Shown in pieces: positions 44,761-55,413 of a stretch of 64,000 nt of DNA. The position numbers were made by a program, and so were the translations under genes. Origin of the DNA: Siphonodentalium dalli (Eukaryota > Mollusca > Scaphopoda > Gadilida > Siphonodentaliidae); the NCBI GenBank assembly GCA_032622095.1, contig CP136061.1:96781345-96845344 (forward strand), in the 5' to 3' direction. The notes beneath the pieces are model-generated. The model was not told the origin of the DNA, ran no database searches, and was given only the letters and a program-made list of their open reading frames with translations. Numbering within the stretch: the stretch's first letter is position 1; the number at the start of each line of letters is the position of its first letter.

Positions 44761-46317
44761 GAGTAACTCCCTGGCTACGATCTTGGCATCCGCACTGTAT
44801 TCAGTTGACATTTTCTTAGCATAATGGACCAGAATAGCCAAATATTATGGTCCATCTCAATTCTGTCTCAAAGTTCTGCCCATTTCCTTTCAATAACTAT
44901 GGCCAAAATCACAGAAGAGGTGCTCGGCAAAATAACGTACTTTAAAATGAATTTATTTTGCCCAAACGAAAGTGGGACAACCAGAATAGAACATTTAGTT
45001 GTCAGTTAATCAACTAACACGTATAATAACCAAGTGAGTCACATTTTGCTACATTTTCGGATAATGCAGAGAATGTTCGGGATATATGTACAAAATTAAC
45101 ATTTTACAAATTTGGTTGCCATTTTGGAAGCCATCTTGAGCAATTTGGTCTATAAACACCGTAGTGAGACACATTAAAGATAGACCAAAACAATAAACAC
45201 CTTTCAATCAAAAGATAGTTACATTTTACCTGAAAAAATGGTCCTAACCTGAAAAGTGAATTTTTGCCAATATTTATGTCAAGTTTTTGAGAAAAAAGTC
45301 AAATATTTTTGACGATGTCAGTGGTGACAATAGTAACAATTAACCATGGTGCATCAAACATGTTAGTATTCAATGTATAGAATGCAGAATTGCCAATTTT
45401 ATACATCAACCACAACTTGCAAACGATTGCAGGAGACGCTGGTGTAATATTTACCATTTTCCATATTTTGGCGGCCATATTGGCAGCCATTTTGAGCCAA
45501 AGTAGGAATTTTGGTTCCAGTGATTTGGAATATTCATAGGTAATGATATGCCTCACTTACATTACAAAGTTATGTTCATTTCTTGTTGAAATATGACTAG
45601 AATCCCAATTGTGATTTTTTGTGAAATTTTATACCGCGCATCCTGTAAAATCGAAGTTTTGAGGGATCGGAAGGGGCTAAGACCACAATAATTGCATATT
45701 TATATGCTCCAATGATCGGTTAATATACAAAACACAAAATAAAGTTGAATTACTCAACCAGTTCCAAACAGCATGAATTGAACTAGAAGATATTTGTGAA
45801 AAAATGTCATATTTTCAACTTCCGGCGGCCATATTGGCGGCCATCTTAAGAAAATTGAGATATGTTTTGGCCCAAATGAACCGTGGTAACCTCCCAACTA
45901 TAACTGTATTGAGAAAACTGTGAGAAGATGCGATTTTCACAAGAAAAGGATGGCATAAACCACCCAACCCAAAAACTGAGATTTTCAAAAAGGTCAAGGT
46001 CAAATTGAAGGTCAAGGTGACCTCCAAAATCTGGAACCAGCCAGTTTAGTGATACTCACCAACCACTTAACAAACTCTGAAAGTTTGGCGCTTCTATCAC
46101 AAAGTGAACGATTTTGCAACTATCCCCCCCACTGTCTTCTGTAACACAATCAGGCTCTTGCTTAGGTAAAATATAGTAAATCTTTATGATAACATGCTGT
46201 TTACGCGATGGTCATGGTATATATGAACGGAACTGTATGCGTCTTAATGTTTTTCTGTTTACGGTGTTTGGAACAAATATGAATATTTTCGACAATTAAG
46301 GCCGCACGTGCCTTTAA

Positions 46318-46811
46318 AGGTACGGTTGGCCTTGGCGGATGATATCCTGTGAAAATATTTCCACCCATCAAAAACCGCCACAAACAGAAAGAACATCAAA
46401 ATGTAGACAGACTTTGTCCGTATACAAATAAGAAATATCGCATAAACAGTATGTTATTGTCATTTGTTTGACCATTGTTATGTAAACAAAAGCATAAAAA
46501 GTTACTTTTCTGGTGTTTGTTTATATTATGATGGTAAACATAAAGAGCGTTCTTTGTTGCTGAATACCTGATATGGAACTAATAAAGAGCGTTGCTATCA
46601 TTTGTGTGTGATTAGCCAGTGACACTGTGCTGTCTTCTGTAACACAATCAGGCTCTTGCTTATGTAAAATATGGTAAGTCTTTATGATAGCATGCTGTTT
46701 ACGCGATGGTCATGGTATATATGAACGAAACAGTATGCGTTTTAATGTTTGTCTGTTTACGGTGTTTGGAACAAATATGAATATTTTCGACAACTAAGGC
46801 CAACCGTGCCT
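46318..46811 (+). mobile_element. TTAA MITE (GGTTGGCC family), copy B, 494 bp
   Basis: It shares TTAA 46314-46317 with copy A and ends at TTAA 46812-46815. The termini AGGTACGGTTGGCCTTGGCG and TAAGGCCAACCGTGCCT are inverse. It is the intact reference for copy A. TTAA duplication points to piggyBac or Kolobok, although the termini do not begin CCC. Confidence 0.9.
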
Positions 46812-47024
46812 TTAAGCCAAGGCAGTCATGTGGCAGATCGTATTATGCATTATGGCTAACATGTGCTTGCATGTAAATCCAGTAGTTTCCCAGCTATAAA
46901 ATTGTCAATTTGGAAGACTGGTGTTGCTAACTGGTACTTTCACTTGGTACTCTTCTCCCGAGATGACTCAACACTGAACGGACCTGTATGGGAGGCCAAA
47001 TTCACGTTTATTCAATTGCTCTTC

Positions 47025-47300
47025 AGCGCAATCAAGCTTGATTCATATCAATTGTAACAAGCTTACACCCCTGAATAGATAGGTTATTCCATTATCATCA
47101 ATTCATATGGGATATGCACCAATTGAAGCGCAATTGTTGTTATTAAAATTAGGTTGAATAGGTCGGTTATTCCATTATCATAAATTCATATGTCATATCA
47201 ACCAATTGCGCTGAAGCGCAATTATTGTTAAGTTTACACGCCTAGATACATGTAGGTAGGCTATTCCATTGCCATCATCAATTCCTATCTGATGAGTGAT
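47025..47300 (+). repeat. Degenerate tandem repeat upstream of the integrase exon, ~110-bp unit
   Basis: TTATTCCATTATCATCAATT with a following CATATG-ATAT phrase recurs three times (about 47084, 47166, 47262), separated by CCAATTGAAGCGCAATTGTT-like segments. AATTGCGCTGAAGCGCAATT at 47204-47223 is a perfect 8-bp stem with a four-base loop. The array ends about 70 bp before the first ATG of the integrase gene. Confidence 0.65.
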
Positions 47301-47372
47301 GGGAAATTTTTATCTGCCATTTTATATTTCACACTCGTCATTGTTGATAACTTGGAACTTTGATTGCTTATT

Positions 47373-47666
47373 ATGGACCGGTCACAGGTTGATGAAATTT
47401 TAAATACTATAAGCAGGATAGTCCGAAATGCAGAACAGTACTTGTATATAAATGTAGATAATGATCAAGAATCGGACGAAAGGAGATTTATATATTCGGA
47501 GATACAGCAAAGCGCAGAAAACTTGGAAAGAATAAAGCGGTTTTTAAACCAGGACAGATATGGTGAGCTAAGAGCCTCCTTGCAACTATTTTCGGGATAT
47601 TTTAACGAGATAGCTAAGACCAGGAAAACACCACAGACGAAGTTGCTGGTATTTCTCAAGGGAGAG
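47373..47666 (+). CDS. Integrase-like gene, candidate exon 1 (N-terminal)
   Basis: The ATG at 47373 opens a 98-codon frame (MDRSQVDEILNTISRIVRNA at the start) that is acidic and predicted helical. The GAG|GTTAGA donor gives an exon end at 47666 in phase 0. N-termini of this kind, with a short helical lead, precede the GRP helix-turn-helix in the animal integrase-core family (family knowledge). The next recognised exon needs a phase-1 donor, so either an extra small exon is missed or this end is wrong. TTTTATAT upstream (near 47320) could be a weak TATA-like element. Confidence 0.45.
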
Positions 47667-49542
47667 GTTAGATTTAGAAGTTTATTTTATTTATTTCTTG
47701 TTTGTAAATTTAACCGGAAGTTGGGAAGTGTTCGATCTCCGTTCAGGGTTTTGAATGTTGTGGATATGCATGAATAACTTTACTTCTTTTCTTTTTTCAA
47801 GTTTCGTTTTAAAACCATACCCTACGCATACAAGCAACATAACGTTTAATTCGACTAAATGGAAGATTTCTTTCTATCCCAAACTCACTGATGCCAGTGA
47901 TGCGGTAGTCTGTTCGAACGCAGCTCGTCATGTGACGCATTTTTTTGGTTGCTGACTGTGATCCATAATGGCCATTTTCAATCTGGAAACTCCGCGTATA
48001 TGAAACAAGTCAACCAGAAATAACCCGAAACTCCCCTAGCTACTGTGTCATTATTCAGATAAGTATTGCAGCAATTTACTTACGGTAATCATGTTGCCGG
48101 TACATTGTTGGTGGGGCCATTTGAAGTACACATTTTCCTGCCATATTGCTGGTCCGATTTTCATTTTCAACCAAATTTGGTGTGGTGATTCCGGGTACTA
48201 TGCAAATCTTACACGACTTCCCCGTCCAGTACATTTTGGGCTGAATTATGATTTATGTTAGAACTAGGGGGTTGCCCGTCACAAAATGACATGTATAGAA
48301 ATGTTCTTTGTTACTTTCTAGCGTCCTTTGTCATGAAAAAAATTCAAATTTGTATATTTATATTACTAGAAATGGAATGGTCATGCTTCTCTTTTTTGTC
48401 AATGGATGCGCGAGGGAAACAAATTACCACTTTGGGGTCTGTAATCAGCATGGGGACCTTGACCAGCCGCCCCCTAAAATTAATTAGCGGTAATTAGTGG
48501 CTAATTAGGATGTGTGAGGGGGTTATGAGATGTTTGTTTAACGAAACTGGGTTGTTCTTTATATATTTTTATTTGATGTAGCAATAAATACACATGTAAT
48601 ATAATATAACTTATGAACACAAAAATGTATCAACGATAACATGTAAACTTATTCAAGTTTAATGAATGAAGTTTAATGAACAAAATTTAAAAACGGAATA
48701 ATATGAATATGAAAATGAAGATTAAAAACAATAAGTTTAACAAACGAGCAAATTCAATGATTAATTTGGGGCTGCTGCTGTTGGCTGTCTTCATTGTGCT
48801 GGTCTCTTCTTTGTCAAAACATCGTGCCATTCTTGACTCCAGTCCACACATTGACATAATTAAAGAATAAACACATGTTTTGTTGGTCAAAATCTTCAAT
48901 AATATATCATCAAAGAACATAAAAGAACATAATCACTATTAACAATTTCTGGACAACCCGCCCTTATTTATCGGGACAACCCGCCCGAAAACAGCAGAGG
49001 GGTGGGTTGTCTCGGGGACGGGTAGTCCCGTTCCCATCAGCATGCAGAATAAGGATCACAGACCCTGCACTGCAGCCCATTTGTAGGAACACTTTCTTTC
49101 AATAAAACTAGAGGTGCCACGATTATTGATTTTGATAATCGATAATCAGTCGTCAATTATCAACTATAATCGATTTATCGTACCTAACACCATCAGTGGA
49201 AGTATTCTGTAATATGACATATTGCCTGGGTGCTGGTTAACTTCAATGTCGCTGTTGTTTGAGGCATCGTCTCAGGTCATGTTTATATTAATAAAGTGCA
49301 TCACAAACCACAAACCACCAATAAATACAATGTATTCTATACCTGCACAATTCTCGGCGATGTTATGGTTATAATATCTGTGACTATGAATTTTAGTGTC
49401 ATGAATAGCCAAACATGCAAACAATATACAAGTAGGAAAACTATTAAGTATCATCAAACTTCGAGGGCGTGGGTAACAATCACAAATGTGTGTCCCCCAC
49501 CCGCAGCTAAGAGGTCTTTGTTCTTATTTTGTTTCTTTATAG
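47667..49542. other. Putative intron 1 of the integrase-like gene
   Basis: This 1.9-kb interval has a short inverted phrase TGATTTTGATAATCGATAAT near 49125 and repeated GGGACAACCCGCCC words near 48950-48990. No additional exon with matching phase was recognised, though one may be present. A Leu/Phe-rich minus-strand frame (48687-48920) is unsupported. Confidence 0.35.
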
Positions 49543-49654
49543 GAAGGCCTAAAAAAGATATAACTTTTAGCCAAATTACATTTCTACAAGAAAAGAACTT
49601 CACTGCAGCACAGATTAGTTGTAGTAAAAGTCTGGTATATAATAAAATTTATAG
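49543..49654 (+). CDS. Integrase-like gene, helix-turn-helix exon
   Basis: Acceptor TTTCTTTATAG and donor AG|GTGAGT bound an exon reading GRPKKDITFSQITFLQEKNF, then a basic/Ser segment ending in KIYR. In this family a GRP-x-I-x-x-x-Q-L-x-x-L motif starts a DNA-binding helix-turn-helix before the integrase core. The exon ends with two bases of an Arg codon, which the next exon completes. The first codon needs one base from the exon before. Confidence 0.6.
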
Positions 49655-49727
49655 GTGAGTATTAATTAATACCAGAAATAAACCAAATTAATATAGTGAT
49701 ACTGTTGACAAATTTTGTGATTTTAAT

Positions 49728-50885
49728 ATGCCCTTTTGAAAAAAAGGTTGTATTATGTAAATGGGTTGTCTGTCCATCCGTCATCCGTCCCACCATCCGT
49801 CTGTCCGCTTTTGGTTTCCGGATGATAACTTTAGATTGAAACAAGTGAACTGAACCAAATTTGGTATGTTAGTTTACTGAGTTATGCAACTTTTTAGCTC
49901 AACTTTACTTTGTAAAGTTTGAGGTATTTCCATGGCTTTGTCTTCCGTGTGTGCATGTGTACGTGTGTGCGTGATGCGTCAAGAATACAGGCTACAGGTC
50001 GTACCTTTGATTGGATCATTATGAAATTTGTCATAGCTGTGGACATCAACATTTAGACCGGAATGATTCATTTTGGGGTCATTCTGAAAAAAAACATGGC
50101 TGCCAGCGGCCATCTTGGATTTCAAAATTCAATCCATTAGCACGGGCTACAGGCCGTACTGTTCGTCTGATCGTCATGAAATTTGTCCTGGATGTTAATA
50201 TTGACATGTAGATGGGAACGAGTCATTTTGGGGTCATTCGGCCAAAAAACATGGCCGCCAGCAGCCATCTTGGATTTTACTCTTTGTATGACAAAATATA
50301 TAGCACGGGCTACAGGTCGTACCTTCAGTCTGATCATCATGCAATTTGTCATGGCTGTTGAAATTGGAATGTAGATGGGAACGAGTCATTTTGGGGTCAT
50401 TCGGACAAAAAACATGGCCGCCAGCGGCCATCTTTGATTTCAAAATCCAATCCATTAGCACGGGCCACAGGACGTACTGTTTATCTGATCATCATGGAAT
50501 TTGTCATGGATTTAATATTGACATGTAGATGTGAACGAGTCATTTTGGGGTCATTCGGCCCAAAAACATGGCCGCCAGCAGCCATCTTGAATTTTACTCT
50601 TTGTATGACTAAATCCTTTAGCACGGGTTACAGGTCGTACCTTTAGTCTGATCATCATACAATTTGTCATGGATTTTAACAATAACATGTAGATGGGAAC
50701 GAGTCATTTTGGGGTCATTCGGCCAAAAAACATGGCATCCAGCAGCCATCTTGGATTTTACTCTGTGTGTGACTAAATCCTTTACTGCTCATTTTTACAC
50801 TCCTTTTTAATCTCTCTATTCATTGCTCGTCACACAAAAATTACATTGTCTACAAAGTTGAGCTACAGTGTCATTGACACTTTCA
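49728..50885 (+). mobile_element. Helentron/HINE-like element family 2, full copy with tandem core
   Basis: The 5' end ATGCCCTTTTGAAAAAAAGG matches the copy start at 56101. Next come CATCCGTC-rich DNA, CCGGATGATAACTTTAGATT, and then about five ~159-bp tandem units. The 3' end is GTTGAGCTACAGTGTCATTG with the AGTGTCATTGACACT stem-loop at 50867-50881. It lies inside the intron between the helix-turn-helix and linker exons of the integrase-like gene. No protein is encoded. Confidence 0.6.
50000..50790 (+). repeat. ~159-bp tandem repeat, ~5 copies
   Basis: TCATTTTGGGGTCATTC recurs at about 50068, 50223, 50386, 50541 and 50704. Each unit also has AAAACATGGCCGCCAGC, CCATCTTGGATTT, GCACGGGCTACAGGTCGTAC and GATCATCATG. 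Several 60-75-residue frames on both strands come from these units and are not genes. Confidence 0.85.
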
Positions 50886-51360
50886 TTTGACTTAGATTTT
50901 ACCTGATTTGCGGTTTCCGGATGAAAACTTTAGATTGAATTGAGTGAACTGAACCAAATTTGTTAGTTTAACACACCAAAATACAATTCAAGTTCGAATA
51001 TGGGTTTCGTATGCATGATTTTGACTGAGTTATGCCACTTTTTCGACTTAAATTTTACCTGATATCGGCCATCTTGGATTTTACTCTTTGCTTGACTAAA
51101 TCCTTTGGCACAATCTATAGGTCATATCGATATTATCATCCAATCTGCCAGCACCCATCTTGGATTTCAAATTTGAATCTATCGGCACACCCTGTAGACC
51201 AAATCTATTGGTGAACTGAACATAATTTCATCTACACAATACAAACCCTTTACTGTAAATTATTCACTTTCCTTTCCTCCATCATTCTATTCATTGTTCA
51301 GAAGAAAAAAAATTAACTCCTTCCCAAGTTGAGCTAAAGTGTCATTGACACTTTCATTTT
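50886..51360 (+). mobile_element. Helentron/HINE-like family 2, second partial copy in tandem
   Basis: It restarts with GGTTTCCGGATGAAAACTTT and ends with GTTGAGCTAAAGTGTCATTG and the 19-nt perfect stem-loop AAAGTGTCATTGACACTTT (51336-51354). It has only fragments of the tandem core. Its position head-to-tail after the first copy suggests tandem insertion. Confidence 0.6.
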
Positions 51361-52292
51361 TCAGTGCAATGTAATCATTGATATAATCGTTAAAATATCT
51401 TCTTCTCTGAAACCACTGACTGATTAATCTGACATTTGGTTTGCAGGGTCCATGGATAGTTGGGATTAAAATATATTCAAATGGGGGTCCACTGGTGAAA
51501 AAAAATCCAAAAAAGCTTGGAGTATAAGTCGTAAAATTCTAACCTACCCGTTATTAAAGAGGAACAAATAGAATTTTGCAAACTCAGTAGTTTTGTCCAG
51601 TTGCAAGGTGGGGGTGTGCAAGTTCAGAGTCCCAGCTTCTCAGAATTTAAAGTCATGAGAGTGACTCCACATTCATATATTGTCTTGTTTTTAAAAGCTA
51701 CTAATGGAATTATTAACAGTCCATTAGAGCTCTTAGGCAGGGAAATTTCCAGGGCTGTTTTGATACATGTTACAGGTATGGGCGCCCAAACTGGAGAAGC
51801 CCAAATGACCCCAAATTCCTAATGAACGTTATTGTAGTGAACGTTATTGGGTCAACCCAAATTTTCAAGGCAATTCAACAATATGAGATGTAAATAAAAA
51901 ATCTGCAGTTGCAATACAGCCTTCATTTGCATGTTAAATTTTTAAATCAGAAAAATTAATTCACATTTATAATATATGGGTCTGTATCTGTGTTGGTTCG
52001 TGGTGAAGCCATATTAAAGTTATACTAGTATTGGGATACCGGTACATATCCTCTGCTGGAAACGGGTGTCCCCAAATTATCTCTGGATTCTTTTCTTCTC
52101 TAAGAGCTATTAGGGCTCTCAGCTGTTAATAACTCCTGTTGGGCCATTTATAAACCATTACGTCATTATTTGTATATTACTGATATTGTATTCTGTAAAT
52201 AGGGCATCCATGTGCAATGCTGGATTGAAAATTGACTGATAACTAGTGCAACATGTAAATGTATATCCATACCTTATTTATGATTTCAATAG
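51361..52292. other. Intronic stretch, nothing recognised
   Basis: No repeat or further exon was recognised. A 73-residue frame at 51601-51822 has no known motif. Confidence 0.35.
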
Positions 52293-52395
52293 GGCAAACG
52301 AGAAAGTACGGGATAAGTATGCTGTGCTATCTGATGCAAATTTGGATGAGATTGTTGCTAATATTCATCAAAGCCACCCTAATTCTGGAGTCAAG
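52293..52395 (+). CDS. Integrase-like gene, linker exon
   Basis: The acceptor CAATAG and donor AAG|GTGAGT bound 103 bases. The first base completes Arg from the previous exon. Then 34 codons follow, including YAVLSDANLDEIVANIHQSH and ending HPNSGVK in phase 0. This matches the family block S-D-x-x-L-D-x-x-V-x-x-I-x-x-x-x-P-N-x-G that lies just before the integrase domain. Confidence 0.75.
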
Positions 52396-52600
52396 GTGAG
52401 TCAATTTACGCTTTCGTTGGTTTAAAAATCGGGATCTTGTCATTCATTGCCCTTGAACCTTCAAATATCTATCTCTGCAATATATTTATTCCCAACTTTC
52501 ACGAAATGTCCCTTGTCCATCGATACAGGTATGTCCCCGTATAGTACCGTACAATTGCCTCCAATGTATATTTACAGCGGCCAAGAGTTAGCACGTCTGT

Positions 52601-52887
52601 GGCCCGACGCTGTTTTATACGACGTGCCAGACACGGGTCGCGCTAGGATGACTCAAGAGATAACATGACACAAAAAATGTGGAATGGTTTTCCCTGAATC
52701 ATCTTAGTGCAACCCGTGTTTAGCACATTGAATAAAACAGCGTCGAGCCCCAGACAAATTCCAGAGAAAATCTGACGCGCCAGTTGGTTTTATCTGTCAT
52801 GCTCCAGTCGCTCTATCTCGGACTTTGTCATTTTCACACAAATTAGGTTGGCGCGACCCGTGTCTGGCTCGACGTATAAAACGGGCC
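52601..52887. mobile_element. MITE with ~45-bp terminal inverted repeats, 287 bp
   Basis: The left end GGCCCGACGCTGTTTTATAC, GCCAGACACGGGTCGCGC pairs with GGCGCGACCCGTGTCTGGC, GTATAAAACGGGCC at the right. A third, partial inverse copy (CAACCCGTGTTTAG, AATAAAACAGCGTCGAGCC) lies in the middle. No target duplication was identified. It sits in the intron between the linker exon and the first-Asp exon. Confidence 0.7.
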
Positions 52888-53488
52888 TTATTAATTTAAC
52901 TGGGAAAACAAACTTTCTCATTCTCAGTGCAATAGAAATTTTTATGATATGTTCCCAAAGACTGTAGATCAGTCGCTGAGGGCATGTTCGGATTGACACA
53001 TTGTTAATAAAAGACTAGGCAATGATCGCGTGTCGGCATTTTAAATTGACTTTCATGGTTTTTGCCACTGAAGTGCAATGAAATGCACAAATCATTCTAG
53101 TGAAACTAATAATTTTAACCCAATTGGTATATAATATATGGCATTATCGGCAAACAATCGTCTTCACATCCTTCATATGAGCGATGTCTATATTGTTCTG
53201 TAAATATGTCAAATGACTTGACCATCATTAGTGTAATAGATCAACTGGCGATAACAGGTATGTCCATACACACAAATATTTTAGCGATGGGTGAACTGAA
53301 ATATGATATGTAGATTTTCTATCGATCTCTCAAAAGAAGGCCCAGCACCCGTGTTTCAAACTCTTTTGGCAAGATACCAAAAAACATGCCAAATGTGTGA
53401 TGGGCGCAATTTTAGGCAGCTCCAGTGAGTGCATTCTAGTTCATCGTGTATTTGAGCACATATTACTTAATGTCATGGTTCACTTCAG
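52888..53488. other. Intronic stretch, nothing recognised
   Basis: No repeat or exon was recognised before the acceptor at 53488. Confidence 0.4.
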
Positions 53489-53673
53489 ATGGTTATGGGT
53501 GACCTAATGGCAAGAGGATTCAATTTCCAACGAGAGAGAGTGAGACATTCCCTTAGAAGAATAGATCCATCAAGTGTAGCAGCAAGATGGGCCAGAACTT
53601 TTGTAAGACGCAGATACTTTGTGCCTGAAGCTAATGATTTGTGGCACATGGACGGACATATGAAACTTGTCAG
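53489..53673 (+). CDS. Integrase-like gene, exon with first catalytic Asp
   Basis: The acceptor CACTTCAG is followed in phase 0 by GDLMARGFNFQRERVRHSLR, then RIDPSSVAARWARTF and LWHMDGHMKLVR. The Asp in HMDGH (53651-53653) is the first residue of the DDE triad of retroviral-type integrase folds. The CAG|GTATGT donor leaves two bases of an Arg codon, completed by the next exon. The large minus-strand frame over the same bases is a shadow. Confidence 0.85.
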
Positions 53674-55413
53674 GTATGTGGTATTATAGTTGAACAAATC
53701 CCTAATAGTCATTGGGGCGATTCCTTTCATGATGCTTGCTATTACAAGTAAATTAGCCTGGGTAAAAGTGAATGGAATGATTTTTAGTGACTGGAGTAAT
53801 CTAAAAATAGTATACATGTAGTTATAACTGCAAACAAAACATATTTGTTTATTTAGGAAATTTGACAAAACTCACATTGGGCGTGTCGAACAGACGAAGA
53901 CTTAAGTAAATGAGCAAAAATATCTGATATTCACAATAAATCTAACAATAATTTTGACTTTTTTGGAACAAGTAAAATACCTAATTTTAGAACCTTGCCA
54001 CCAAGTATCTTAAAATTTCGATAAATAATTGTAACTGTCATTCAATTGAATTATATATTTCTGAATGATATATTACATATTTATGACAGATTATTAAAAA
54101 TTAAATTCATTTAGTACATTACATAAATATTTTCAATGTGCTTTCTCAGTTGACAACCGATGTTTTCGCGGAAAGATACTCTAGAAATTACACCTCCTCG
54201 ACCATAGGTGTAGCCAGGGTACTCCGAGTATTTACGCTGAATTTACGTCCGATCATTCCAATCATTGCCCATTGTAATTTCATTACTCATAGTATGCCAG
54301 CGTAATGAAAGAAACCACCCCATTATCGATCCAATGGAGTTAAACCGAGCCATTCTAAATCGAACAGTTGGACAAAACACTTAAAATGCTTACACGTTTC
54401 CCTATTTGAAGTCGAGACTGTCAGTCGACTGTGTCATATTTCACAAATATAAATATGGTGTCTTATTTCATAAATATAAATAAAACAGTTTGAATTTTGA
54501 CAGAAGTAAAATGTGGTCACATGGTAAGCAAATCAAATGTGTTTGGTCCAAAACAGCTTGGGTTGATGCTGTTTTGGATAGAGTCCCGCCATTATGCATG
54601 ATTCATATCGTCATACTTGGAAAAGGATGCACTCTGTCAATAGAGTGGACTGTTTTAAAAGAGCATCAGCCTAACCGATATCCCAAGCTCTTGCGGACAG
54701 AGAAGACCTTGCCCTACATTGTAAGATCAAACCACGTCAACTGTGCACTTTTGGCTGAATCACGGTTCAATTTGCCATTATTTGGTTTGTAATCTAAACT
54801 CATACTTGAATGACTGGTCGTGTGAAATTCACGCCTCAAAATGTTATCAGTTTGTTAACCTGTCACATGTTGATTTGTTTTTAACCATCATCTGTGCAGA
54901 CCATTCGTCACACACATTAATCACCCAGCAAATAAGCTAGGATGATTACAGTTTCAAGGAAAAAAGTTGTGGAGAAAATTTGCTGGTACTAAGACTAGAC
55001 CACTATCGCTTGATGTCGTATTTGCCCTGGACACAGATATGATCAGCTCAGTGTTTGTTATGAAAATTATATTGTTGCATACCGTTTGATATTTTCATTA
55101 ACTCTTTCATGATGGTAGCTGCGTTGATGCCACATTAAAGATCATGTGCCAATGTGCATTCTTTATATATGAGATCCTCCTATAAAGAGCCTCACATATA
55201 CAAGAGAATTCACTGGCTTACAAGGTCAAGATAAATATTGTCAGAGCAATGTATTCTCTTGTATATGCGAGATTCCCATGCTCCCTATGAGAGACCCATA
55301 TATATAAGAGAATGCATTGGGACAAGGTTTTTGCAAAATTTCAAGAAGCTCCAGTCATTGAAGAGTTAAAGCACTATTGCGTTGAATAATTTTGTTCTCT
55401 TTAAATATTCCAG
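53674..55413. other. Last intron of the integrase-like gene
   Basis: It is bounded by GTATGT and TATTCCAG. A 100-residue frame at 54490-54792 has no recognised domain. The interval holds a double-hairpin element (55145-55327). Confidence 0.55.
55145..55327. mobile_element. Diverged double-hairpin element, 183 bp
   Basis: ATGTGCCAATGTGCATTCTT begins hairpin 1, which ends CAAGAGAATTCACTGG near 55216. Hairpin 2 spans about 55246-55320 and ends AATGCATTGG. The spacer CTTACAAGGTCAAGATAAAT and the following TTTGCAAAATTTCAAGAAGC are shared with the copy at 56703. It lies within the last intron. Confidence 0.75.

Larger units (their letters stand above)
41125..46133. mobile_element. Giant palindromic element, 5,009 bp, non-coding
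   Basis: The termini AGTGGGGGGG and CCCCCCCACT are inverse. The left arm (to about 42450) and right arm (from about 44745) are inverse copies over about 1.3 kb. Examples are CGTTCACTTTGTGATAGAAG with its inverse near 46090, and GGTCACCTTGACCTTCAA with its inverse near 46010. The arms contain ATGGCTGCCAAAATGGCCGC-type phrases. The spacer is a minisatellite that also changes strand. No target duplication is evident: the flanks are TAGCATT and GTCTTCTG, where intact copies read TAGCATTGTGCTGTCTTCTG. No open frame of note is present, so this is a non-autonomous foldback transposon. Confidence 0.85.
40816..46313 (+). mobile_element. TTAA MITE (GGTTGGCC family), copy A, split by a 5-kb palindrome
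   Basis: TTAA (40812-40815) is followed by AGACACGGTTGGCCTTGGCG. The other end AAGGCCGCACGTGCCT precedes TTAA at 46314-46317. Left part 40816-41124 and right part 46134-46313 align to the halves of the intact copies at 46318 and 57586. Without the insert it is about 490 bp. Internal landmarks are TCAAAAACCGCCACAAACAG, a paired AAAGAGCGTT…AATAAAGAGCGTT and ATGGTCATGGTATATATGAA. Confidence 0.9.

Noticed and set aside
48687-48920. 77-residue minus-strand frame with a hydrophobic tail
   Set aside because: The Leu/Phe-rich end comes from AT-rich intron DNA and no homologue is recognised.
50011-50646. Several overlapping frames on both strands
   Set aside because: They are produced by the ~159-bp tandem units of the Helentron-like element.
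53485-53868. 127-residue minus-strand frame
   Set aside because: It is the antisense shadow of the integrase exon at 53489-53673 plus intron.
54490-54792. 100-residue frame in the last integrase intron as an extra exon
   Set aside because: The flanking exons already join in phase (RW-G-F), the frame lacks family motifs, and it starts without ATG.
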